From assembly GCA_017592665.1 (NCBI GenBank), contig JAGFNW010000019.1, forward strand, positions 62,001 through 126,000: DNA of 64,000 bases. The letters run 5' to 3'. Under the pieces are notes generated by a model. That model ran no database searches, had not been told where the DNA came from, and saw only the letters and a list, made by a program, of their open reading frames with translations. Below are positions 17,201 through 27,580 of this stretch, piece after piece (positions within the stretch are counted from its first letter, which is position 1; each line of letters opens with the position of its first letter). The translations under genes were made by a program, and so were the position numbers. Source of the DNA: Streptosporangiaceae bacterium NEAU-GS5. Lineage in GTDB: Bacteria; Actinomycetota; Actinomycetes; Streptosporangiales; Streptosporangiaceae.

Positions 17201-17631
17201 CCTGACAACGCGTCGAAGACGGCATCGGCCGTGCCTGGATCCTCAGGGCGGCCCGGATCCAGGTCTTTGCTTCCGATCGGCAGGTCGGCCGCGTCGAGAG
17301 CCTCGAAGAAGGCGGTGATCACGATGATGGCGTGGGCCGCGAGAAGGCGGTCGGTGCGGGTCATGCGGTCGGCGCCGGAGAATTTGTCGTTGAATCCGGC
17401 GATGAGTTCGTGGCCCAGGCGGACGAACTCGGCCCTGACGTCGAAAAGGCTGAGTGCCACCGCCCCGGCGGCCGCGACGGCAGGAGCCACGGCCAGGCCG
17501 CTGACGACGGCGGCGCCCACGGCGCCGCCGACGAGCAGGGCGCCGCCGAGAAGCCGATCGAGGCGTTTGAATGCCTCGGTCTCGCCGCCGAGCACACGTA
17601 CCGCGCGCGCATAACTCATCGAGCCGGCCAT
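14299..17631 (-). CDS. NACHT-domain STAND NTPase (candidate bacterial NLR-like defence protein)
   Basis: A large 1110-residue protein. The N-terminal helical part starts MSYARAVRVLGGE and contains a hydrophobic stretch at about 28-63. It resembles the N-terminal domain I know as NNH7 in actinobacterial NACHT proteins (recognition from memory). The NTPase has Walker A GQPGAGKS at 362-369, Walker B VVMLDGLDELL at about 431-441 and a sensor-like TTRTAVADRC near 474-483. The remaining roughly 550 residues are helical and probably form the sensor. Bacterial NACHT proteins have been shown to protect against phages. The ATG at 17631 begins the recognisable domain; a GTG at 17682 would add 17 residues. 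It appears to be a single-gene unit. Confidence 0.85.
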   Translation of the reverse strand: MAGSMSYARAVRVLGGETEAFKRLDRLLGGALLVGGAVGAAVVSGLAVAPAVAAAGAVALSLFDVRAEFVRLGHELIAGFNDKFSGADRMTRTDRLLAAHAIIVITAFFEALDAADLPIGSKDLDPGRPEDPGTADAVFDALSGLASTAVANPVPGRAIDWRVAFVQIGWSVPRQPMSHADQLDDLLVAYGLLARAVNSQAGLPHVGDGLRQVPEDAVRRYAEMYRRLSVDFPEFAFWAGLREHAATQEVLKTGLTGLARILADISPSRVPQEKLASLASANQAVLDHPISEIRDLPDGLTVPSHLHGYVNPAYRVVAYRRGTDLSSEQLWEQVEARDDLDGFLFAQLSSPDAGVTPLLVLGQPGAGKSLLTRILASHLARADFLPVRVPLRQVPADVGIQRQIEEAFHVLTGEQISWPDLARSGTGALPVVMLDGLDELLQATGVHRADYLAQVTEFQQREAELGRPVAVIVTTRTAVADRCAPPENAVVVRLEPFSDDHVAMWAKAWNDANSGYYWVRGFGPFTAQKALAHPELARQPLLLLMLALYDADANALSSGPEGLNSAQLYGQLLTRFALREIEKNGRNLPDDQQERLAHEELVRLSIASFAMFNRSRQWVTENDLDADLKALVGCPPSSSEGLAEPLSEAAKVIGRFFFVHQTEAVWGERRLKTYEFLHATFGEYLIAWLIRGMLQDMAIRRATPAGTFGDAPPWEDGRLRSLLSCAVLSMRGPILAFFRAMSADGMQETLIQLFRARAGRAGLMEYPPLNDVPVVRCEATYAANLLLLISTTDLEVDGARIFGSADPVPEWQRLARLCHAALRDEEWRSLIETVRPRRDWDEGRRKLTIVTDLFSPPDPDLAWVMNIPHGWPAWTSKEKLRPMLMEAGFFGDELHENLLDLYSASSRLPEFEETMFVRTLDGGARSVLAVALALYVESAKGLRWELLVEYYRAALHTLNAVGGIDAQFEGSHSMVLDALARDAMQLPVDLVTLLLRTILARASDFPNQIDLMVGCALDLVARGGCELDLLDQCLRDPSASLSHHTALRVMVTLIELGISPGEVPSTAFVKVWRLSRREFAEIEAEDPLLCRRARRISPAERVEYGLTWPE

Positions 17632-17714
17632 CTGGCGATTATCGCCATTCAGGGCCGCGTCAGTGGCGAAATCCGGTCGCACGGGTGGGGTGCGACCGGA
17701 TTGTGCGCCGGCGA

Positions 17715-18233
17715 TTATTCGGTGGTGAACACCGGGACGAAGGTCACCTTGACGGTGGCGGGGACGGCGGTGGGGCTGGTCGGGTCGGGGGTGAACGACA
17801 CGACGCCGGTTCCACTGCAGGGGACCAGGATTTTGCTGGAAATCGCCACCTTCTGGTTATAGAAGGAGAGCGAGGTCGGCGGGAGCCGGGTGATCGACGG
17901 GGTGATGCCGACCACGATCCGGTCGGCCTCGGTGCCCGTGAAGCCGACGCCGGCCGCGAACGGGACGATGGCCTGCGTGACCGCGACGGCCTGGCCGGCG
18001 GACGGGTGCCCCATCGCGGGCGCGTCGGGCGTGACGACGCCGCAGTCCACGTTGATGGTGGACAGCGCGGTACGTCCGTTGACGTAGGCGACGAAGGCCT
18101 GCCTGGGGCCGACCGCGTCCGGGTCGGCGACGTCGGCCGACGCCATTCCGGCCGACGCCGCCCCCGCGGCGGCCATTGTCAGCAGGGCGGCCGCGCCGAG
18201 AAAGGCGCGCCGACCGGCGAGTTTGCGAGACAT
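17715..18233 (-). CDS. Secreted protein of unknown function
   Basis: A 172-residue protein. An N-terminal export signal with twin arginines (MSRKLAGRRAFLGAAALL) and an alanine-rich cleavage region near residue 33 are clear. The mature part is a small beta-rich domain with two cysteines (about residues 64 and 137) that could form a disulphide. No family recognised. It is transcribed in the same direction as the NACHT gene, 83 bases upstream of it, but nothing links the two functionally. Confidence 0.72.
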   Translation of the reverse strand: MSRKLAGRRAFLGAAALLTMAAAGAASAGMASADVADPDAVGPRQAFVAYVNGRTALSTINVDCGVVTPDAPAMGHPSAGQAVAVTQAIVPFAAGVGFTGTEADRIVVGITPSITRLPPTSLSFYNQKVAISSKILVPCSGTGVVSFTPDPTSPTAVPATVKVTFVPVFTTE

Positions 18234-18393
18234 GTGTCCCCCGTTCTTCCGGCGCGCTTTCCTGAGCCGCCGGATTCCGAATGCTCGAACGCGTCAATCC
18301 TGGGATGGCCGGGCCTCGGAATTGATGAGCAATGATTACTCATCTCGCCGCCGGTGAGCGGTGGGGGAGTCAAGCTCGAGTGGCGGTGGAGAG

Positions 18394-19116
18394 TCAGACG
18401 CCGAGGGGGACGCGGAAGTCGCGCCAACGGGCCGCGAGGCCCTGGCCGGTAAGAGAGCGGCTGCGGCCGGCGCGGATGGGGAGCATGGTCCAGATACCGA
18501 AGCCGATGCTCACGCGCTCGGGGATCAGGGTGCCGTGCGCCTGGTAGATCGTGTGGCCGTCGACCTGCCAGACCGCGGTGGCCGCGCTCCGGTCGAGGGT
18601 GATCCGGCAGGTGCGCAGCCGGGTGAAGTCGTCGTCGAACTCCTCGTACGGCGACTCGACGACGTGGTAGAACGGCCGGTCGGCGCCCCACGCGCCGAGT
18701 TGCTCGTGGAGGGCCAGCATCCGCGTCGAAGTGCCGCAGACGGCGAAGACGCGCTGGGTCACCGCGAAGTCGAACACGTGGAAGGCGGCCATCGCCCGGC
18801 GATAGTCGGCCGGATCGCCGCCGATGTTCTCGATCGCGAGGTCGACGGCGAACGTCACCGGCCCATCAGGCGGCACGTCCCAACCGCCCGTCGAATAAGC
18901 GAGGTATTTGGCGCTGTCGACCGGCTGGAACGTGTTGCTCGCCAGCGTGAAGCGCGGGATCGTCACCCGCACCTCGCCGTCGCCGACGCTCACCTCGGAA
19001 GCAGGGTCCTGCGGGATGTGCTCGCCGCCGCCGGGAAGCGGCAGGCGCACCGGGCTCCAGCGCGCCGCGTCCAGCTCCGGTCCTTTGAGCTCGTCGTACG
19101 TGCCCAAACCAGCCAT
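18394..19116 (-). CDS. Uncharacterised protein, possibly DUF6081 family
   Basis: A 240-residue soluble protein with no signal peptide. It appears rich in beta strands, with aromatic residues and GTLIPERVSIGFGIWTMLP near the C-terminus, in the manner of concanavalin/glucanase-like jelly rolls. I recall similar actinobacterial proteins named DUF6081, but this is not certain. GAGGAGA precedes the ATG at 19116 and lies inside the hairpin at 19120-19157. The gene follows the PhoX-type phosphatase gene. Confidence 0.7.
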   Translation of the reverse strand: MAGLGTYDELKGPELDAARWSPVRLPLPGGGEHIPQDPASEVSVGDGEVRVTIPRFTLASNTFQPVDSAKYLAYSTGGWDVPPDGPVTFAVDLAIENIGGDPADYRRAMAAFHVFDFAVTQRVFAVCGTSTRMLALHEQLGAWGADRPFYHVVESPYEEFDDDFTRLRTCRITLDRSAATAVWQVDGHTIYQAHGTLIPERVSIGFGIWTMLPIRAGRSRSLTGQGLAARWRDFRVPLGV

Positions 19117-19119
19117 GAT

Positions 19120-19157
19120 CGGGTCTCCTCTCAGATGTCTTCACAAGAGGAGACCCG
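19120..19157 (-). promoter_or_regulatory. Hairpin enclosing the ribosome-binding site of the 18394-19116 gene
   Basis: CGGGTCTCCTCT (19120-19131) and its exact reverse complement AGAGGAGACCCG (19146-19157) form a 12-bp stem with a 14-base loop. Read on the minus strand, the arm nearest the ATG carries the AGAGGAGA Shine-Dalgarno sequence, which would be paired. It could terminate transcripts from the phosphatase gene upstream, limit translation of the next gene, or both. Confidence 0.55.
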
Positions 19158-19182
19158 ACCCGGCCGGCGAACGTGACAGGCG

Positions 19183-20688
19183 TCAGTGGAGGTACTTCTG
19201 CCAGGGGCCGGTGATGGCCAGGGTGATGCCGGGCACCTGGATGTTCACGAACAGGATCCGGCCGTCAGGAGAGAAGGTCGGCCCGGTGAACTCGGAGAAC
19301 ACCGGAAATCCGCCGGAGTTGCCGATGACCAGCTGGTTGCGGGCGATCGCGTACGTCGGGCCGCCGGGCGTGGCGCTGAGCACGTGCGAGGCGCGCACGC
19401 CGTCTTCGGCGAGGACGAGCGTGCCCCACGGGGTGACGGTGACGTTGTCGGGGCCGTCGAAGACCAGGTCGGCGTACTTCGGGTCGGGCCCGCTCTCGGT
19501 CTCGGCGAAGTTGGGGTTGTGCGGGAAGTACGTGACCAGCGTGATGGTCTCGTCGTCGAAGTCGTAGAACCACACCATTCCGTCGTGCTTGGTCGCGTCG
19601 GCCGGCAGGTCGGCGGCGCCGAAGGCGAAGCTGTTGACGATGTAGACGCCCTTGCTGTTGGCCCACACGCCCTCGAACTTCTTGCCCCGGGTGACGTCGC
19701 CGTCGGCGAACTGCCTGCGGATGGGGGTGGACGTGGCGTCGCGGTCGGCCACCTCGATCCACGTCACCTTGAACGGGCGGCCGAGCTGAGCCGAGGTGAG
19801 GTAGGCGACGTCCGGCAGGATGCTGCCGTCGTCCATGCGGATCTGCATCGCCTCGAGCTTGCCCGCGGTGTCGCTGAGGATGTTGGCCAGCCCCCGCTGG
19901 AGACGCACGTCGTCCGGCGCGGTCCACCGGTAGAACAGGCCGTTGGGGCCGCTGGCGTCCTCGGAGAGGTAGACGTGCTTCAGATTCTTCTCGACGGCCA
20001 GGGCCTCGTGCTCGAAACGCCCGAACGCCTTGATCGGCTTGGGGATCTGGTTGGCCGAGTCGGCCTGGAGGACCTCGAAGACATAGCCGTGGTTCTTCTG
20101 ATACGTGCCCGTCTGGCCGCCGGCCGACCAGGTCGCACCGGCGTTGATGAAGATTTCCTCGCAGGTGAGCCAGCTGCCCCAGGGGGCGACGCCGCCGGCG
20201 CAGTTGCGCACGGTGCCCGAGATGCCGACCCACTCGGACAGGGTCGTGCCGTTGCCGTCCACGGTGATCACGGTGCAGCCGCCCGCGTTGAGCGCGCCCG
20301 GGTCGTAGACGGTGCCGGGAACGTGCGGGACGGGGAACTGCGACATGAAGGGGGTCATCTCGTGGTTCTGGATGATCACCATCCGGCCGCGGCCCTGGTC
20401 CACGACACCGGTCCCGTCGTGGAAGGCCGGTGTCTTGCCCTGGCCGAACGACATGTCGGTCTGGCCTTCGCGCGTGACGACCTTGTAGGAGAAGCCGGCG
20501 GGAAGCGCGAGGATCCCGTTCGGGTCGTTCTCCAGCGGCGGGAACGGGCGCCCGCTGTCCTGCCCGTTGTCGTGCCCGTCCGAGTCGGCCGCGGCCGGCT
20601 GGGCGAGGCTCGGAAGGATGCCTGCGACGGAAAGACCGACACCTGCGACGGTGCCGCTCGTAAGGATCTGGCGACGAGAGACGGCCAT
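19183..20688 (-). CDS. phoX: PhoX-family (DUF839) alkaline phosphatase, Tat-exported
   Basis: A 501-residue secreted phosphatase-like beta-propeller protein. The twin-arginine signal SRRQILTSG with a hydrophobic core ending near residue 35 indicates Tat export. FSYKVVTREGQ, IIQNHEMTPF and TCEEIFINAG are regions typical of PhoX/DUF839, which use calcium and iron to split phosphomonoesters. I took the ATG at 20688 because AGGAGA lies seven bases upstream; a TTG two codons earlier is also open. The gene diverges from a PhoA-type phosphatase, so both may respond to phosphate limitation (inference). Confidence 0.85.
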   Translation of the reverse strand: MAVSRRQILTSGTVAGVGLSVAGILPSLAQPAAADSDGHDNGQDSGRPFPPLENDPNGILALPAGFSYKVVTREGQTDMSFGQGKTPAFHDGTGVVDQGRGRMVIIQNHEMTPFMSQFPVPHVPGTVYDPGALNAGGCTVITVDGNGTTLSEWVGISGTVRNCAGGVAPWGSWLTCEEIFINAGATWSAGGQTGTYQKNHGYVFEVLQADSANQIPKPIKAFGRFEHEALAVEKNLKHVYLSEDASGPNGLFYRWTAPDDVRLQRGLANILSDTAGKLEAMQIRMDDGSILPDVAYLTSAQLGRPFKVTWIEVADRDATSTPIRRQFADGDVTRGKKFEGVWANSKGVYIVNSFAFGAADLPADATKHDGMVWFYDFDDETITLVTYFPHNPNFAETESGPDPKYADLVFDGPDNVTVTPWGTLVLAEDGVRASHVLSATPGGPTYAIARNQLVIGNSGGFPVFSEFTGPTFSPDGRILFVNIQVPGITLAITGPWQKYLH

Positions 20689-20904
20689 GCTCAACTCTCC
20701 TGTCCGAGGGGGCTGTCTTCAGTGAAGCAGCGACTCAAAGAGCCTTGAAGCCGAAAGTGAATTTCAAGCAAACGTCTGATGACCACAGAACGTGAAGTGC
20801 GTCATGTTCAATCGTCCGTACCTGCTGGCCGTCGATTGGACACGTCGCGTCCTTCGTGGGCGATTACGGTCTCGCCGTTCGGTACACCACGATTAGGGCA
20901 GGAC

Positions 20905-22302
20905 ATGAAGCGCAAACCCCTTCTGGCCTTCGCCGCGGTGGCTACGGCCGCCGTGACGGCGGCCGTCACGATCGCTGCCAACGCGGGCGCCTCCGACCAC
21001 CGGGACTTCGACGGTTTCATCCGTGACGGGCTGGTCCACGCCAAGCCCAAGAATGTGATCTTCCTTCTCGGCGACGGCATGGGCGTTCAGGAGATCACGG
21101 CCGCCCGTTACTACCTTGGCGTCAACCACCGCCTCAATGTCGACCGGATGCCGTTCACCGGCTTCGACACGACGTGGTCGGTCAAGCCCGCGGCGGCGCC
21201 GCCGTACCTCCCCGACTACGACCCCGACTCGGCCTCCACCGGCACGATGTGGGCCACCGGCAAGAAGACCATCGACGAGCGCATCTCGCAGGGCCCGAGC
21301 GCGTCGATCAGCACCCCGGGCGCCAACCTGCAGACCATTCTGGAGATCGCGCAGAAGCGTGGCATGAAGGTCGGCGACGTGTCGACCGCCGAGATCACCG
21401 ACGCGACCCCGGCCGTCCTCGCCTCGCACATGTCGCTGCGCGGCTGCCAGGGACCGGCCGACATGGCCGCCTGCGCGAAGGAGACCAAGGCCGCGGGCGG
21501 CCTGGGCTCGATCGCCGAGCAGGAGGTCGACCACAAGGTCGACGTGCTGCTGGGCGGCGGGCGCGGCCGGTTCGAGAAGACCATCGTCGGCGGCCCGACC
21601 GACGGCAAGACCGTCGTGCAGACCGCTGTCGACCAGGGCTACCAGTACGTGACCGACGCCGCCGGCCTCAACGCGGCCAACGGCAAGAAGCCGGTCCTCG
21701 GCCTGTTCAACGCCGGCAACATGTCGCTCGAGTGGACCGGCCCGGCCGCCTCGCTCGGCAAGGGCAACACGGCGGTGGCCTGCACCGAGGGCGTGCGCCC
21801 GGCCAACGAGCCGAGCCTTTCGGCCATGACCGCCAAGGCCCTCCAGCTCCTGGAGAAGGACAACAGGCGCGGCTTCTTCCTGCAGGTGGAGGGGGCCTCC
21901 ATCGACAAGCAGGACCACGCCACCAACGCGTGCGGCCAGATCGGCGAGACGGTCGCGTTCGACGCGGCGATCGGCGTGGCCCTCGACTACCAGCGCAAGC
22001 ACCCCGACACGCTGGTCGTCGTCACCGCGGACCACTCCCACACGAGCCAGATCGTCTCCGAGGACGCCTCCGGCACGGGCCTGCCGACCGGCTACTCGAC
22101 CAACCTGCTCACGCGTGACGGCCAGACCCTGAGCCTCACGTACGGCACGGCCGGCTTCGGCGGGTCGGGCTCGGCACCGGTGGCCGCCCCGCCGAGCCAG
22201 CAGCACACGGGCGCGGCCGTGCCGGTGTGGGCCATCGGCCCGGGCGGCATCGACGTGCTCGGCACGAACGACCACACCGACCTGTTCCAGGTCCTCAGCT
22301 AG
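20905..22302 (+). CDS. Alkaline phosphatase, PhoA family, secreted
   Basis: A 465-residue periplasmic or extracellular metal-dependent phosphatase. A signal peptide covers about residues 1-29 (ending NAGASD). Metal Asp57 is in LLGDGMGV, the nucleophile Ser109 in PDSASTGTMWATG, further ligands in EGASIDKQDH and VTADHSHTS, and a last histidine in QHTGAAVP. The ATG at 20905 gives a normal signal peptide; the frame is open upstream to 20779 without a signal. The stop overlaps the stop of the convergent P450 gene (CTAG). The 216-base divergent region 20689-20904 shows no convincing PHO box by eye. Confidence 0.9.
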   Translation: MKRKPLLAFAAVATAAVTAAVTIAANAGASDHRDFDGFIRDGLVHAKPKNVIFLLGDGMGVQEITAARYYLGVNHRLNVDRMPFTGFDTTWSVKPAAAPPYLPDYDPDSASTGTMWATGKKTIDERISQGPSASISTPGANLQTILEIAQKRGMKVGDVSTAEITDATPAVLASHMSLRGCQGPADMAACAKETKAAGGLGSIAEQEVDHKVDVLLGGGRGRFEKTIVGGPTDGKTVVQTAVDQGYQYVTDAAGLNAANGKKPVLGLFNAGNMSLEWTGPAASLGKGNTAVACTEGVRPANEPSLSAMTAKALQLLEKDNRRGFFLQVEGASIDKQDHATNACGQIGETVAFDAAIGVALDYQRKHPDTLVVVTADHSHTSQIVSEDASGTGLPTGYSTNLLTRDGQTLSLTYGTAGFGGSGSAPVAAPPSQQHTGAAVPVWAIGPGGIDVLGTNDHTDLFQVLS

Positions 22303-23504
22303 TCGCTCGCGGACCGTCCGGCGTGCCCGCTCGGGGGCGCCGGACGGTAGCGGACCGGCATGGTCTCATATCCCGACACGAAGTTGGCCGGGCGGTAGGC
22401 CGGTTCCGTCCAGTCGACCGGCTCCATGTCCGGCAGCCGCGCGAGGAGCCGGTCGAACATGACGGTCAGCTCCAGCCGGGCAAGGCTGTTGCCGAGGCAG
22501 AAGTGCGGGCCGTTGCCGAAGGCCAGGTGCTCGTTCGGGTCCCGGGTGACGTCGAAGTCGTCGGGGTCGGCGAAGACCTCCGCGTCGCGGTTGGCCGAGG
22601 GATAGAGCAGCAGCAGCGTGTCGCCCGCGGCGATCCGCCGGCCGTGCAATTCAGCGTCGCGCGTGGCCGTGCGCGCCATGTTCTTGATGGGCGAGACCCA
22701 CCGGAGCATCTCCTCGACCGCGGCCGGGATCGCGGCCGGGTCGGCGCGGAGCGCGTCGCGCTGGCCCGGATGGTTGAACAGCTGCCAGGCGCCGCCGGAG
22801 ATGACGTGCCGGGTCGTCTCGTCCCCGCCGATGAGGATGAGCAGGGACTCGTAGATCAGGGAGTCGTGGTCGAGCGCCTCGCCGTCCACCTGCGCGTGGA
22901 CGAGGGCGCTGATGAGGTCGTCGCGCGGGCTGTCGCGCCGGTCGGCCACCACCCGGGACGCGTACTCGTTGAACGAGGTGAACGCCTCGCCCGCCTTGAT
23001 CAGCAGGCTCGGGTCGTCGCCTCCCGTGAGGCCGCGCAGCATGTCGTCCGACCAGGTGAGCAGGGCGTCGTGGTCCTCGCGCGCGAAGCCGAGCGCGTCG
23101 CCGATGACGGTCAGCGGGAGCCGGGCGGCGATGTCGCGGACGAGGTCGCACTCGCCGCGCTCGCACACCGCGTCGATGATCTCATCGCAGATCCGCCGCA
23201 GCCGGTCGCCCTGATCGGCCACGCGGCGCGGGGTGAACCCGGCGCTGACGAGCTTTCGGCGGAGCTTGTGCGCGGGATCGTCCATGTCGATCATCATGGG
23301 CAGATGCCCGGAGTCGGGGCGGATGCCCTCTCCGTTGCAGTACGTGTCCGGCTGCCGCGAGACGAGCTTGACGTCCTGGTATGTGGCGACGCCCCAGACC
23401 TGGCCGTTGGGATCCCAGTAGACGGGCTCGTTCTCCCTCATCCAGCGCAGTTCGGCATGCGGGTTGCGGCCCCAGAACTCGCCGCTGGTCAAGTTGATGT
23501 TCAC
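22299..23504 (-). CDS. Cytochrome P450, CYP142-like (sterol side-chain hydroxylase type)
   Basis: A 401-residue haem mono-oxygenase. The I-helix GGDETT is at 226-231, the ExxR pair Glu265/Arg268 in EEMLRW, and the haem loop FGNGPHFCLG at 329-338 with ligand Cys336. GIRPD, LPMMIDMDDPAH, CDEIIDAVCERGECD, LLILIGGDETTRH and RPANFVSG agree closely with my memory of mycobacterial CYP142, a cholesterol/cholestenone 27-hydroxylase. Identity should be measured. The GTG start overlaps the TGA of the SnoaL-like gene (GTGA). It is the last gene of the leftward operon headed by the TetR gene, and the ferredoxin encoded in the operon is a likely electron donor. Confidence 0.88.
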   Translation of the reverse strand: MNINLTSGEFWGRNPHAELRWMRENEPVYWDPNGQVWGVATYQDVKLVSRQPDTYCNGEGIRPDSGHLPMMIDMDDPAHKLRRKLVSAGFTPRRVADQGDRLRRICDEIIDAVCERGECDLVRDIAARLPLTVIGDALGFAREDHDALLTWSDDMLRGLTGGDDPSLLIKAGEAFTSFNEYASRVVADRRDSPRDDLISALVHAQVDGEALDHDSLIYESLLILIGGDETTRHVISGGAWQLFNHPGQRDALRADPAAIPAAVEEMLRWVSPIKNMARTATRDAELHGRRIAAGDTLLLLYPSANRDAEVFADPDDFDVTRDPNEHLAFGNGPHFCLGNSLARLELTVMFDRLLARLPDMEPVDWTEPAYRPANFVSGYETMPVRYRPAPPSGHAGRSASD

Positions 23505-24052
23505 CACAGCGGCACCGGGGTCTGCGACCTCGGGTAGTAGCCGGGGATCGGCTCGCCCGACGCGACGCGGTCGAGGCGGCGGCGCATGCCGTCCGACAGC
23601 GTCCCGGCCTTCAGCATCTCCACGAACAGCGATGTGACGTTGCCGAGGTCGAACCAGTCGCGCTGCCAGGACCACTGAAAGCCGCCACCGTAGCGGAACC
23701 AGCTGCCGCCGATCCCCGCCACCTCGTACGCTCCGCCGTCCGGCCGCCGCGCGTCGGCGATCTGCTTCCAGAAGCCCACCACCTCGCCGGCGCGCTCGTC
23801 GATCAGGATGCTCTGGTACGGATAGGACCATCCGTCGAGGCCGCCCATCTCGGACCCGAGCGCGAAGTCGCGGATCTCGCTCCTGCCGACGGCCATGAAG
23901 TCCTGATCGGGGCCGATGTTCCAGCCGTAGGTGGCGTCCTCGGTGTAGAGCTCGGCCAGCGGGCGCCAGTCGCCGAGCTCCTCGCAGCGCCGGTTGGCCT
24001 CGAGCCAGCGCCGCACCATTTCGTCCAGCTCGTCACGCGGGAAGGCGGGCAT
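23501..24052 (-). CDS. SnoaL/NTF2-like protein in the P450 operon
   Basis: A 183-residue protein of the NTF2/SnoaL alpha-beta cone fold: an N-terminal helix (MVRRWLEANRRCEELGDW), then LAELYTEDATYGWNIGPDQDFMAVGRSEIRDF, which is typical. The fold serves in ketosteroid isomerases, polyketide cyclases and epoxide hydrolases; here the activity is unknown. AGGAGG precedes the ATG. It overlaps the CYP142-like gene and follows the ferredoxin gene by eight bases. A protein of similar size stands beside the ferredoxin in the M. tuberculosis cyp51 region (Rv0762c, from memory). Confidence 0.8.
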   Translation of the reverse strand: MPAFPRDELDEMVRRWLEANRRCEELGDWRPLAELYTEDATYGWNIGPDQDFMAVGRSEIRDFALGSEMGGLDGWSYPYQSILIDERAGEVVGFWKQIADARRPDGGAYEVAGIGGSWFRYGGGFQWSWQRDWFDLGNVTSLFVEMLKAGTLSDGMRRRLDRVASGEPIPGYYPRSQTPVPLW

Positions 24053-24060
24053 GCCCCCTC

Positions 24061-26377
<2,317 letters not shown>

Positions 26378-26384
26378 TGGCCTC

Positions 26385-27569
26385 CTATCGGGGGACGATG
26401 GAGATGGGCAGGGCCGCGAAGCCCCTGACGTTCACCGAGTGCACACGGACTGCCTTGTCCTCGTCGAGGTCGTACGCCTTGACCTGGCGGACGAACTCCG
26501 TCAGCGCCACCCGGGCCTCCAGGCGGGCCAGGTTGGCGCCGAGGCAGAAGTGCCGGCCTCCGCCGAAGCTGATCAGCGGCGCGGTGTCCCGGTCGAGGTC
26601 GTAGACGTCGGGGTCGGGGAAGGCCGCCGGATCGCGGTTGGCCGAGCCGGCCAGCAGCAGCATCCGCGCCCCGGCGGGGACGACCTGCCCGTGCAGCTCG
26701 GTGTCGACGGCGACCGTACGGGCGAGCATCTGGCTTGAGGTGTCGTAGCGAAGGGTCTCCTCGATCCACGCGGCGACCCGTTCGGGATCGGACATCGGCT
26801 TGGCCAGCTGGGCGGGGTTGCGCCGGCCCCAGTAGAGGGCGTTGGCGAGCAGTTTGGTGGTGGTCTCGTTTCCGGCCACGACCATCAGGAACAGGAAGGC
26901 GATGACCTCGTCGTCGGTCAGCCGGTCGCCGCCTTCTTCGGCGACCAGCAGGGCCGAGGTGAGGTCGTCGGCCGGTTTGGCACGGCGTTGGCCGACCAGA
27001 TCCTGGTAGTAGACGACCAGCGTCAACGCCGCCTCCATGCCGGCCGGCGGGACGTCGTTGAGGCCTTCTTCGCGGTGGACGACCAGGTCGGCGAGGCGCC
27101 GTACTTCGTCGCGGTCGGCCTCGGGCACGCCCATCATCTCGGAGATGACGTCCATGGGGAGGCGGCCGGCGAAGTCGGCCACCACGTCGAACTCCCGACG
27201 GGCCAGGGCGGGGCCGAGGTGACGGCGGGTGAGCCGCAGGATGTCGTCCTCCAGCTCACGCACCCGGCGCGGCGTGAAGCCCTTGGACACCAGGGTGCGC
27301 ATGCGCGTGTGCGTGGGCGGATCCATGGCGAGGAACGACATGGTCCGATGGGCGGCCGGACCCCACGCGCTCGGGTCGAGCGAGACGCCGTTGACGTTGG
27401 AGAACCGCTCGTGGTCCCGGAAGGCGGCGGCCACGTCGGCGTGCCGGGAGATGGCCCAGAAGTCGAGCTCGTCGTTGCGGTAGAGCGGCGCCTCGGCGCG
27501 CAGCCGCGCGTACGCCGGATAGGGGTCCTCGTGGATCGCGTAGTCGTACGGGCTGTAGGAGACGGGCAC
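26385..27569 (-). CDS. Cytochrome P450, CYP123-like
   Basis: A 394-residue P450. The I-helix AGNETT is at 232-237, ExxR is Glu271/Arg274 in ETLRY, and the haem loop FGGGRHFCLG carries Cys342. The GTG start at 27569 has AGGTG about ten bases upstream. By gene order (TetR, P450, SDR, CYP51, ferredoxin) it matches cyp123 of the M. tuberculosis cyp51 neighbourhood. Substrate is unknown. Confidence 0.88.
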   Translation of the reverse strand: MPVSYSPYDYAIHEDPYPAYARLRAEAPLYRNDELDFWAISRHADVAAAFRDHERFSNVNGVSLDPSAWGPAAHRTMSFLAMDPPTHTRMRTLVSKGFTPRRVRELEDDILRLTRRHLGPALARREFDVVADFAGRLPMDVISEMMGVPEADRDEVRRLADLVVHREEGLNDVPPAGMEAALTLVVYYQDLVGQRRAKPADDLTSALLVAEEGGDRLTDDEVIAFLFLMVVAGNETTTKLLANALYWGRRNPAQLAKPMSDPERVAAWIEETLRYDTSSQMLARTVAVDTELHGQVVPAGARMLLLAGSANRDPAAFPDPDVYDLDRDTAPLISFGGGRHFCLGANLARLEARVALTEFVRQVKAYDLDEDKAVRVHSVNVRGFAALPISIVPR

Positions 27570-27580
27570 CGGCGATCACC

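Noticed and set aside
18226-18240. AGACATGTGTCC, one base off the TetR palindrome, at the start of the secreted-protein gene
   Set aside because: It is asymmetric, lies far from the P450 cluster and arises partly from the ATG start; likely chance.
20695-20904. PHO-box-like TTCA repeats upstream of the phosphatases
   Set aside because: Spacings of 12 and 11 bases and weak matches do not meet the 11-base direct repeat rule for PhoP; not listed as a site.
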